This document shows, one piece after another, positions 12,910-20,010 of a stretch of 26,617 nt of DNA. The translations under genes and the position numbers were made by a program. Position 1 is the first letter of the stretch; each line of letters begins with the position of its first letter. The notes below the pieces were generated by a model that saw only the letters and a list, made by a program, of their open reading frames with translations, made no database searches and was not told the origin of the DNA. Source of the DNA: a virus. The stretch is taken from the IMG/VR virus record IMGVR_UViG_3300031631_000017, positions 1 to 26,617 of that record. The stretch is one strand, 5' to 3'.

Positions 12910-13107
12910 ATGACAAGCAAGCAACTCAAGATGATAAGATCAAGCGTGAACATGTTCCAGGATGACTTCGCTCAATTTCTCAATGTATCGATAGCAAGCG
13001 TCAAGGGATGGGAACGTGGAAAGAATCCTATACCACGCAAACGTGCAAGGATGATAAGGCGTAGAGTGAAGATATCAGGCGTTAAGATTTATGGAAGGGG
13101 ATTATGA
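12910..13107 (+). CDS. Cro/CI-like helix-turn-helix protein
   Basis: The 65-residue protein holds one HTH_XRE-type domain: LKMIRSSVNMFQDDFAQFLNVSIASVKGWERGK, where DFAQFLNVS is the first helix with turn and IASVKGWERG the recognition helix and its typical W-E-x-G-K ending, like antitoxin-type HTH proteins. The tail is very basic. It would bind operator DNA as a dimer. GAGCGAGG lies just upstream. Its stop overlaps the HNH-AP2 gene start as ATGA. Candidate target sites cannot be pinned down here. Confidence 0.78.
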   Translation: MTSKQLKMIRSSVNMFQDDFAQFLNVSIASVKGWERGKNPIPRKRARMIRRRVKISGVKIYGRGL

Positions 13108-13676
13108 AAGAATGTAAAAGAAAAGAATGGGTTATTCGTGGGGATTATGCTTATTTATACATTGGTCATAACAATGAATATGAAATAATAATAGATCAAG
13201 AATATGTTGATATGATAGAAGAATACAGAAATAAAGGTTTTCGTATACAGATAAAGAAACTACAACATACGAACTATATAAGATTAAGAAATACAAAAGA
13301 TAAAACAAGGTTAAACTTTCATCGATTAATACTATTTGGATCAAAGTATAAAGAAAATAGTTTAGTTGTAGATCATATAAATCATAACGGATTAGATAAC
13401 CGAAAAGTAAATATAAGAGCTTGTACACGATCCGAAAACGCTAGAAATAATAAGGGTAATAAAAACCGAAAAAACAAATACAAAGGGGTTTGTTATGATA
13501 AGCAAGGAAACAGGGAAAAAAATTACAGGGCATACACAAGAGTAAAGGGGGAAAGAATATGGTTAGGATATTACTTAACGCCTGAACTTGCTTCAGATGC
13601 TTATGATAAATATGTGATAGATAACTTTGGAGAGTATGCTTTAACAAACAAGGCAATGAATAATATATCAGTATAG
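13104..13676 (+). CDS. HNH homing endonuclease with AP2 DNA-binding domain
   Basis: The 190-residue protein has an HNH core, FHRLI with H73, VVDHINHNGLDNRKVNIRACT with D90-H91 and N98-R100, then an AP2-type domain (KYKGVCYDKQGNREKNYRA ... WLGYYLTPELASDAYD). HNH-AP2 proteins are free-standing homing enzymes that cut a phage site and so spread their gene. It is the last gene of the small-gene row and stands beside the methyltransferase and terminase genes. GGGGATT lies before the start; the overlap with the HTH gene suggests it may share its translation. A 103-base gap with complementary segments follows. Confidence 0.85.
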   Translation: MKECKRKEWVIRGDYAYLYIGHNNEYEIIIDQEYVDMIEEYRNKGFRIQIKKLQHTNYIRLRNTKDKTRLNFHRLILFGSKYKENSLVVDHINHNGLDNRKVNIRACTRSENARNNKGNKNRKNKYKGVCYDKQGNREKNYRAYTRVKGERIWLGYYLTPELASDAYDKYVIDNFGEYALTNKAMNNISV

Positions 13677-13683
13677 GGGGCGT

Positions 13684-13720
13684 ATTAGGTACTCTCCAGC
13701 CTAATTTTTTTGGATTAGGC
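13684..13720 (+). promoter_or_regulatory. Three complementary segments with internal T-run
   Basis: ATTAGG (13684-13689), CCTAAT (13700-13705) and ATTAGG (13714-13719) can pair two ways. The first and second form a 6-bp stem directly followed by about seven T residues, a weak terminator. The second and third form a 7-bp hairpin (gcctaat/attaggc) with the T-run in its loop. Either fold could control how much transcript reaches the methyltransferase and terminase genes. Confidence 0.4.
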
Positions 13721-13779
13721 ACATAAAGGGAAACCCTGAATTTCTATATAGTTACCGTAACAAAAAGGACTTACACATA

Positions 13780-14925
13780 ATGAAGTGGAAAACAGAACAG
13801 AGAAAACTGAAAGATTTAATACCGTATGAACATAATCCTAGGAATCTAACAGATAAGCAAAGGGAGGATTTAACAGCGAGTTTCAAGAAATTTGATTTGG
13901 TGGAATTACCTGCAATCAATACTGATAATCAGTTACTTGCCGGGCATCAGCGGTTGAAGATAATGCTTGAACTGTACGGTGCGGACCATGAGATAGATGT
14001 GCGTGTGCCGGGTGAGAAGTTAACCGAGGCTGAATGCCAGGAGTATAACATCAGGAGCAATAAAAATACAGGTGAATGGAACTTCGATGTATTGGAGGAT
14101 GCGTTTGATTTTGATGATTTGGTTGAATGGGGTTTCAGTGAGGATGAGTTGGATTTTGAGATTACCAGCGATTGTGAAGTAACAGAAGATGAAGCTCCTG
14201 GTATACCTGAGACTCCAAAAACTGAGTTGGGTAGAATATATCAACTTGGGAATCATAGATTGATGTGTGGGGATAGTACGGATTCAGACCAAGTGGCAAA
14301 GTTGATGAATGGCGAAAAGGCTGATATGGTTTTTACTGACCCTCCGTATAATATAGATTATAAAACAGTAAGTGATAAAAGAGACAAGATAGCAAATGAT
14401 AAAATGAGTGATATAGATTTTTCAGATTTCTTAACCAGATCACTTATGCCATGCGATACTATGTATGTTTGTTGTTCTTGGCAATATTCTCATCTCTTCA
14501 AGGCATCTATGGAGGCGATAGGATGCAAGCCGAAAGCAATGATTATTTGGGATAAAGTAAATCCAGCACAATATTTAGATAAGTATTATAAGCAACATGA
14601 ATTAATTTTTTATTATGGTTTATTTGGAGGACAAAAAACATTGAGGGGAGATGTATGGGAATTAAAAAGACAGAGAAATACGGTACATCCAACAATGAAA
14701 CCTATAGAATTAATTGCTATGGCTCTTCAAGATCAAAGTGATAAAAAAATTATTTATGATGGTTTCGGTGGTAGCGGCTCAACCCTAATCGCCTGTGAGC
14801 AAACAAACCGCCAATGTCGAATGATGGAGTTAGATCCGAAATATTGTGATGTAATAGTCCAACGGTACTGCAACCTCAAAAATATTGATTCTGCGGAGGT
14901 ATTCGAAACGGGGATAGCTGAATGA
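13780..14925 (+). CDS. ParB-like / beta-class DNA methyltransferase
   Basis: The 381-residue protein starts with a ParB/sulfiredoxin-like domain (LIPYEHNPRNL, LLAGHQRLK) and continues with a methyltransferase of the DPPY type: TDPPY at 186-190 binds the target base and FGGSGST at 329-335 binds S-adenosylmethionine. The DPPY motif comes before the FxGxG motif, so it is a beta-class N6-adenine or N4-cytosine enzyme. Such ParB-MTase fusions are common in phages and modify phage DNA against restriction. No restriction gene is visible nearby. AAGGA lies about 12 bases before the ATG. Its stop overlaps the terS start as ATGA, which is unusual, since packaging signals often lie there. Confidence 0.88.
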   Translation: MKWKTEQRKLKDLIPYEHNPRNLTDKQREDLTASFKKFDLVELPAINTDNQLLAGHQRLKIMLELYGADHEIDVRVPGEKLTEAECQEYNIRSNKNTGEWNFDVLEDAFDFDDLVEWGFSEDELDFEITSDCEVTEDEAPGIPETPKTELGRIYQLGNHRLMCGDSTDSDQVAKLMNGEKADMVFTDPPYNIDYKTVSDKRDKIANDKMSDIDFSDFLTRSLMPCDTMYVCCSWQYSHLFKASMEAIGCKPKAMIIWDKVNPAQYLDKYYKQHELIFYYGLFGGQKTLRGDVWELKRQRNTVHPTMKPIELIAMALQDQSDKKIIYDGFGGSGSTLIACEQTNRQCRMMELDPKYCDVIVQRYCNLKNIDSAEVFETGIAE

Positions 14926-15263
14926 ATAAAAAACAAATCAAGGAAAAGAAAAAGGAATTTATTGAGGTATTCAGATCAACGGCAACAAATCTAAGTCAGA
15001 CCTGTTCTAAATTACAGATAAGTAAATCAAATTTTTATGATTGGTATCATAACGATGAGATATTCAGAAAGGCTGTTGATGAAGTCAGGGAGGGGATGAT
15101 AGACTTTGCGGAGTCTATGCTCTTTCAGAATATCAAGAACGGCGATAACACAGCTATTATATTTTATCTAAAAACGATGGGGCGACACAGGGGATACGTT
15201 GAATATCAACGACTGCCTTCTGATTTTGGAAATTCTCAACCACAGGAGAAATTGAATGAGTGA
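14922..15263 (+). CDS. terS: Terminase small subunit
   Basis: The 113-residue protein has an HTH (TCSKLQISKSNFYDWYHND, residues about 27-45) and then a helical part (AESMLFQNIKNGDNTAIIFYLKTMGRHRG) typical of short TerS proteins, in which the HTH reads the packaging site and the second part holds the oligomer. It overlaps the methyltransferase gene and the large terminase gene (8 bases). SD is weak and coupling to the upstream gene is likely. Position just before terL supports the name. Confidence 0.82.
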   Translation: MNKKQIKEKKKEFIEVFRSTATNLSQTCSKLQISKSNFYDWYHNDEIFRKAVDEVREGMIDFAESMLFQNIKNGDNTAIIFYLKTMGRHRGYVEYQRLPSDFGNSQPQEKLNE

Positions 15264-17343
15264 TAAATCAAAAGGTTATTATTCCAAGTTTTTAGATTTG
15301 AACAAGGGCAGTGGAGAAGTCAAACCGCAGGGGATGACCTGGACCGAACAGAAAAGAGCATTTGTTAATAAAAAGAGAGAGCTTGAAAGGGATATTGGAG
15401 ACATCCCTGCAGTAGTCAATCCTGAACGAAGATTAAATTGTTCAAAGGATCTTGCTTTATTTTTGAAAACATATTTACGCAACTCGTTCTATCTTCCTTG
15501 GAGTAATGACCATTTGAAAATTATCAAGAAAACTGAAACAGCGATATTTCATGGAGGACTATTTGCTTTGGCCATGCCTCGTGGTTCAGGGAAAACTACA
15601 GTTGTTGAAGGCTCTGTATTATTTGCAGCATTGTATGGGTACAGGAAATATATTGTTCCGATCAGTGCCAATGCTGCATCTGCTGAATCAATACTCAGCA
15701 GTATTAAAGTTGAACTTGAATCTAATGAGATGATATCGGAAGATTTTCCAGAGGTAAGTTATCCGGTAATGGCCCTAAAGGGCGTGGCCTTAAAAGCTAA
15801 AGCGCAAACGGTGAATGGAGAACGAACACATATTGAATGGACAAAAACAAAAATAATACTTCCGGCAATCCCTGGCAGTGCATCCAGCGAGGTAATAATT
15901 CACACAAAAGGATTAATGGGCCATTTACGAGGGCTAAAATATAAAACAACAAACGGTGATGTGATAAGGCCTGATTTTTTCTTTGCGGATGATCCACAGG
16001 ATGATGAGGTTGCAGCAAGTCCGAGCCAGTGCGATAAGCGAGAAGCATTAATTAATGGTGCGGTGTTAGGATTAGCAGGCCATAAAAAAAAGATAGCCGG
16101 GATAATGCCATGTACAATTATTAATCGGGATGACCTAGCAGCACGAATGTTGAATCAGATCAAGAACCCAGACTGGCAGGGGGAAGTTTGTAAATTAATT
16201 TATCAATGGCCTGATGCACAGGAAACACTCTGGAAAGAATATGAAGAGATCAGAAAAGTAAGCATCCTTGAAGGAAACCGAGGGATTGAAGCAACTGAGT
16301 TCTACAAGCAGAATAAAGAAGAGATGGACAGGGGGTCGATTGTAGGGTGGGAGCATAGAAAGTACGACCATGAACTAAGTGCGCTTCAACACGCTGAAAA
16401 TCTATTATTAGAACGAGGTGAATCAGCGTTCTATGCAGAGTTTCAAAATGATCCGATTGCGAAGATAGTTTCATTGTATGAATTGAGTGTTGATCTTGTT
16501 TGTTCCAGGGTCAATCATTATCCGAGATTTCAAGTTCCGCCTGAAACTCATTTTCTCACAGTTGGAATTGACATTAATGTCAACGAGAGAGGGATTAATT
16601 ATGTCGTTAATGCTGTATGTAATGACATGACTTCTTACGTTGTCGATTATGGAAGATATCCTGAAGTGGGGCATGTATGGAAATCAACAGATGGAAATGG
16701 TATATCAGAGTCACAGGCTATTCATGCTGCAATATCTAATGTATGTGATCTTATTATCAACAGAAAAGAGTATATAAGAAATGGCGACAAAAAAAGGATT
16801 GACGGAATACTGATTGACTGCGGTTATATGACAGGTTCAGTAATTGGAGGGTGTAAACACGTAAGCCAAACGATGGGCATACCTACAATGCCGAGTAGGG
16901 GAAGAGGAGGCAAGAGTTACAAACAAACAAAGTTAGTGGGAAAGGCAGGCGAAAACTTCCACAAAACGGAATGGGCAAAATACAAGTCAAATGTAATTGT
17001 TCACAATACGGACATATTGAAAATGCAGGTTCAGAAAGCATTCCTACTGAAACCGTCAGCACCTGGAAGTATTTCACTGTACGGCAAAGATCCGGTGAGG
17101 CACAAACATTATGCTGAGAATATCTGTTGCGAGGTGTTAAGCGAATTTGTGCGAGGAGATATAAATGATTATTACGCTTGGAGCTACCGGCCCGGATACG
17201 TTAATGATTTACTTGATGCTCAGATAATCGCAACAGTAGCAGCGGGATTATGTGGGGCAAGTATCACAGGAGGGGAAGCATCATGGAGAAGCAAGCCAAA
17301 ACCTCCGCCAAAAAAGGCAAAAGGCAAAGCTAGTTATGGATAA
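15256..17343 (+). CDS. terL: Terminase large subunit
   Basis: The 695-residue protein has the packaging motor motifs: Walker A PRGSGKTT with K113, an acidic Walker B DFFFADDPQ near 240-248, and the RNaseH-type nuclease acids, D439 in TVGIDINV and D521 in ILIDCGY, with a third candidate Asp in NDLLDAQII near the end. The N-terminal ATPase pumps DNA and the nuclease cuts it. It is longer than many TerL proteins (about 450-600). The C-terminal end is Lys/Pro-rich. GGAG lies before the ATG. A strong terminator follows 22 bases after the stop, so head genes beyond depend on another promoter or antitermination. Confidence 0.92.
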   Translation: MSDKSKGYYSKFLDLNKGSGEVKPQGMTWTEQKRAFVNKKRELERDIGDIPAVVNPERRLNCSKDLALFLKTYLRNSFYLPWSNDHLKIIKKTETAIFHGGLFALAMPRGSGKTTVVEGSVLFAALYGYRKYIVPISANAASAESILSSIKVELESNEMISEDFPEVSYPVMALKGVALKAKAQTVNGERTHIEWTKTKIILPAIPGSASSEVIIHTKGLMGHLRGLKYKTTNGDVIRPDFFFADDPQDDEVAASPSQCDKREALINGAVLGLAGHKKKIAGIMPCTIINRDDLAARMLNQIKNPDWQGEVCKLIYQWPDAQETLWKEYEEIRKVSILEGNRGIEATEFYKQNKEEMDRGSIVGWEHRKYDHELSALQHAENLLLERGESAFYAEFQNDPIAKIVSLYELSVDLVCSRVNHYPRFQVPPETHFLTVGIDINVNERGINYVVNAVCNDMTSYVVDYGRYPEVGHVWKSTDGNGISESQAIHAAISNVCDLIINRKEYIRNGDKKRIDGILIDCGYMTGSVIGGCKHVSQTMGIPTMPSRGRGGKSYKQTKLVGKAGENFHKTEWAKYKSNVIVHNTDILKMQVQKAFLLKPSAPGSISLYGKDPVRHKHYAENICCEVLSEFVRGDINDYYAWSYRPGYVNDLLDAQIIATVAAGLCGASITGGEASWRSKPKPPPKKAKGKASYG

Positions 17344-17364
17344 ATGAAAAAATTAACGATCAAT

Positions 17365-17399
17365 GCGGTGTAATTTCACGATTACATCGCTTTTTTTTT
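17365..17399 (+). terminator. Strong intrinsic terminator after terL
   Basis: A 10-bp stem with one G-T pair (17365-17374 with 17381-17390), a 6-base loop and a run of nine T residues. It should stop transcription of the MTase-terminase operon. Confidence 0.92.
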
Positions 17400-17430
17400 G
17401 CCTTTTTTATAACTTTATTGCTTTTAGTAC

Positions 17431-17459
17431 TTGATATAGTCCGCAAATAGGACTATATT
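17431..17459 (+). promoter_or_regulatory. Promoter with overlapping operator palindrome
   Basis: TTGATA (17431-17436) and TATATT (17454-17459) are 17 bases apart. A 9-bp inverted repeat, ATATAGTCC (17434-17442) with GGACTATAT (17450-17458) around a 7-base centre, fills the space from -35 to -10. A dimeric repressor bound there would block RNA polymerase. The HTH protein at 17696-17914 is the obvious candidate. The copy at 789-817 has the same hexamers but no such palindrome. Confidence 0.75.
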
Positions 17460-17504
17460 ATAAGTAACAAGAGAGAGATAAACTAAACATAAAGGATTAA
17501 GACT

Positions 17505-17687
17505 ATGAAAAAGATAACAACATTAAAAGAAGCCAAAACAAAATATATTAATATGAAAAAATATCAGGTTAAAAAGAGAATTGAGATTGCCAATTTATTA
17601 GATTGTGACGGAGATTGGGCAGATATCATCAATGAAATTAAAAGGTTGAAGATTAAAAGAACTTCAATCCTAAATAGTGATATTTAA
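17505..17687 (+). CDS. Hypothetical basic protein of the moron-like cassette
   Basis: The 60-residue protein is Lys-rich and helical (TLKEAKTKYINMKKYQVKKRIEIANLL, then DWADIINEIKRLKIKRTS). It is the first gene after the operator-promoter, with AAAGGA 8 bases before the ATG, and is followed 8 bases later by the HTH gene. No family is recognised. It may be a small regulatory or host-interacting protein carried by the cassette. Confidence 0.58.
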   Translation: MKKITTLKEAKTKYINMKKYQVKKRIEIANLLDCDGDWADIINEIKRLKIKRTSILNSDI

Positions 17688-17695
17688 TTTTTAGA

Positions 17696-17914
17696 ATGGA
17701 TAAAAACAACATGAACGAACCACTAAAAAACTTAGATCACTTCCTAAAAAAATGGGGGTGGTCTCATTATCGCTTTTCAAAAGAAAGCGGCGTCCCGAAA
17801 CAAACTATATCTGGCTGGTATTGTAGGGGGAAAGGCAGAGGATTGAATTTGTTAAACTCTTATCTGAAAGAGTTAGATTTTCGGTTGACGATTGAAAAAG
17901 AACAGGATAAATAA
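17696..17914 (+). CDS. Cro/CI-like HTH protein of the cassette
   Basis: The 72-residue protein has an HTH_XRE-like core: HFLKKWGWSHYRFSKESGVPKQTISGWYCRGKG, where RFSKESGVPKQTISGW matches the helix-turn-helix pattern. The tail is helical and could dimerise. It has a poor SD at 17696 and an internal ATG at 17711, so the exact start is uncertain. It is likely to bind the palindrome at 17434-17458 and control its own operon. A terminator follows. Confidence 0.72.
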   Translation: MDKNNMNEPLKNLDHFLKKWGWSHYRFSKESGVPKQTISGWYCRGKGRGLNLLNSYLKELDFRLTIEKEQDK

Positions 17915-17948
17915 TAAAAGGGGCGTAAGAACCCGCCGAAGTTAAAGC

Positions 17949-17985
17949 GCGAATTGATAGAATTAACTATTGATTCGCTTTTTTT
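17949..17985 (+). terminator. Terminator closing the moron-like cassette
   Basis: A 12-bp stem with two G-T pairs (17949-17960 with 17967-17978), loop aattaa, then seven T residues. It ends the 17505-17914 transcript, so the cassette is a complete promoter-genes-terminator unit. Confidence 0.85.
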
Positions 17986-18033
17986 GTGTCCTAAAATCTC
18001 GTTTCGTACCTAATTTTTATCCCTGAGTGCTAT

Positions 18034-18062
18034 TTGTATAACCCATTTTTAGGGTTTAATGT
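18034..18062 (+). promoter_or_regulatory. Weak possible promoter before the head genes
   Basis: TTGTAT (18034-18039) and TAATGT (18057-18062) are 17 bases apart and the spacer holds a short dyad (aaccc/gggtt). Match to consensus is poor. Some promoter or antitermination is needed here because a terminator lies 50 bases upstream and the head genes follow. Confidence 0.25.
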
Positions 18063-18105
18063 AATTATAGGCCTATTTTTCTATCAATTTATTTCAGGTA
18101 AAACT

Positions 18106-18297
18106 ATGGTTACGAAAAGAAAAGCTAAAACAACAGCAAAAAAGCCTGTAAAAATCATACTACCTACATTCCCATGCCCCTTATGCGGCAATATCTCCAC
18201 ACACATTTCCAAAATTAAAAATAGACCTGACAGAAAAAAATATTACATAATCTGCAATGAATGCAAAAAAGATTCAATCGTACATATAAGGTTATAA
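18106..18297 (+). CDS. Small zinc-ribbon protein before the head genes
   Basis: The 63-residue protein has a basic front (TKRKAKTTAKKP), CPLC at residues 24-27 and CNEC near 50-53, so one zinc site. The ATG at 18106 is preferred over an upstream TTG (18034), which would read through the spacer region. The SD is weak. It lies directly before the gpW-like gene with a 4-base gap, and may be a late gene of unknown role. Confidence 0.6.
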   Translation: MVTKRKAKTTAKKPVKIILPTFPCPLCGNISTHISKIKNRPDRKKYYIICNECKKDSIVHIRL

Positions 18298-18301
18298 GAA
18301 T

Positions 18302-18517
18302 ATGGCAAAAACTACAACAGCATTACTTGATGAAGTACAGGACGCTATAACAGCGGTCCTGAATAATCAGTCATATACTCTTGATGGTAGATCAGTAACA
18401 AGGGCGAGTTTATCGGCGCTCACAATTCGAGAAGAAACATTAATTGCAAGATTGAATAGAGAGAATAACACGACACGTCCGAGAGTATCTCAATCTAATA
18501 TGTCCGGTTATAATTAA
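18302..18517 (+). CDS. gpW-like head-tail joining protein
   Basis: The 71-residue protein (LDEVQDAITAVLNNQ, then YTLDGRSVTRASLSALTIREETLIARLNREN) has the length and helix-strand-helix order of lambda gpW, in which a mid-chain GR[RS]V-x-[FR]... turn is followed by a long helix. gpW closes the filled head and prepares it for the tail. Its location between terL and portal is that of lambda W. Sequence identity cannot be measured here, so the name rests on pattern and order. Confidence 0.72.
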   Translation: MAKTTTALLDEVQDAITAVLNNQSYTLDGRSVTRASLSALTIREETLIARLNRENNTTRPRVSQSNMSGYN

Positions 18518-18540
18518 TCAACAATAAACTGGGATTGTTA

Positions 18541-20010
18541 ATGGCACAAAAATTAAAAACATCAGCGACATTATTAGATAATTCTAATCATCTGATAACG
18601 AAGTTTGGATATAACGCGGTTGAACATAATCCGTCAAGGAAACGTCCGAGGACTTCAATTAAGTCAGAAGAAGAGGAATTAAAACCTTACGCAAGACAAA
18701 AATTAGTTGCGACAACGAAAGATCAGATCCGTAACATAACATTAGTTTCATGGATGGTCCGTAAACATCTTGACTATGTAACTCAATTCTCATTTCATCC
18801 AATGACAGGTGACGAAAAACTTAACGATACTCTTGACTGGCTATGGCTAAATTGGGGCAGAAAAGATAACTGTGATATTGCGGGCCGTCATTCAATTAAG
18901 CGAATGGTCAGATTATTTGAAGCCTCAAAAGTCACTGACGGGGATTCAGGACTGTATAAGTTGAGTTCAGGAATGTTACAGGGAATTGAAGGGTCATCAA
19001 TCGCAAAGCCTTATAATTCCAAATTTACCAAAAATGTAAATGAAAACGGATTAGTAATTAATCGGTATGGCAGAGTTTCAGGGTATGCAGTTACGAGAGA
19101 AGAGAAAGCCAGAACGCTATTAGATAAGATTGTTCCCGCGAAATCAATGATTTTTGATGGATATTTTACCCGATTCAATCAAACTAGGGGAGTAAGTCCG
19201 CTTACATCAGCAATTAATCTGTATCAAGACTTAGTGGAATCATGGGAATATCAGTTAATCAAAGCAAAAATGCACGCAATGTTCGGGGTTGCTATTCATT
19301 CAGATTCGAGTCAAACAGAAGCGTCAGGATTTGACGAGTTAGATATATCAACAGGGAATGCTGGAACATCAGCAACAGTATCAAACGGCGGTTATAAATT
19401 TGATTTGAAGCCAGGATTAAAACTTGAACTCGAACAAGGCGACAAAATAGACACAATCGAAAGCAAAACACCGAGCGCAGAATTTAGAGACTACACAGAA
19501 TTAATGGTAAGAATTGGATTACTTGCATTAGATATTCCTTATTCGTTCTATGACAGCCGGCAAGCTAGCTATTCAGCAATGAAACAGGACAGAGTTGAAT
19601 ATGAAACAAGTTCACGCACAAAAAAAGAATCAAATCATGATGTCTATATGCAAATTGGCGAATGGAAAATTCAGCAATGGAGAGATGAAGGCTTACTGAA
19701 CGGTGCACCTGACGTAATTAAATTTGCATTCAGGGCAGCGGGCCGTCCGTGGATTGAAGAAGTTAAGGAAATTGACGCAGCAATCAAGCGTATAGATTCA
19801 GGATTATCAAGCAGAACAAGAGAAGCAATAATCCACGGTGACAGTTTCAAAGAAATACTGGCAGAATTAGAAGAAGAAAAAAATATGATTCAAAAATCAG
19901 GCGTAAATATAGTTTCAGGAATGCCGGGGCAGACAACGATTGATGAAAGAGATGCAACAGTTGAAAAAACCGAAACTGAAACAAAGGAGAAAAAAAATGG
20001 CGAAGAATGA
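18541..20010 (+). CDS. Portal protein (lambda gpB type)
   Basis: The 489-residue protein has the features of lambda-type portals: an early RNITLVSWMVRKHLDYV helix, and a late RDYTELMVRIGLLALDIPYSFYDSRQASYSAMKQDRVE with the conserved S-A-x-R-x..E/R pattern. It forms the ring through which DNA passes. The start is ATG 18541, not the TTG 6 bases earlier. The last residues are highly charged (EKTETETKEKKNG). Its end overlaps the protease start by 14 bases with AAAGGAG as SD inside its codons. Confidence 0.86.
   Translation: MAQKLKTSATLLDNSNHLITKFGYNAVEHNPSRKRPRTSIKSEEEELKPYARQKLVATTKDQIRNITLVSWMVRKHLDYVTQFSFHPMTGDEKLNDTLDWLWLNWGRKDNCDIAGRHSIKRMVRLFEASKVTDGDSGLYKLSSGMLQGIEGSSIAKPYNSKFTKNVNENGLVINRYGRVSGYAVTREEKARTLLDKIVPAKSMIFDGYFTRFNQTRGVSPLTSAINLYQDLVESWEYQLIKAKMHAMFGVAIHSDSSQTEASGFDELDISTGNAGTSATVSNGGYKFDLKPGLKLELEQGDKIDTIESKTPSAEFRDYTELMVRIGLLALDIPYSFYDSRQASYSAMKQDRVEYETSSRTKKESNHDVYMQIGEWKIQQWRDEGLLNGAPDVIKFAFRAAGRPWIEEVKEIDAAIKRIDSGLSSRTREAIIHGDSFKEILAELEEEKNMIQKSGVNIVSGMPGQTTIDERDATVEKTETETKEKKNGEE

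Noticed and set aside
17923-17940. GGGCGTAAGAACCC-like match to the hairpin at 22831
   Set aside because: Only a short shared string; the 17923 copy has just a 3-4 bp stem and no T-run of its own.
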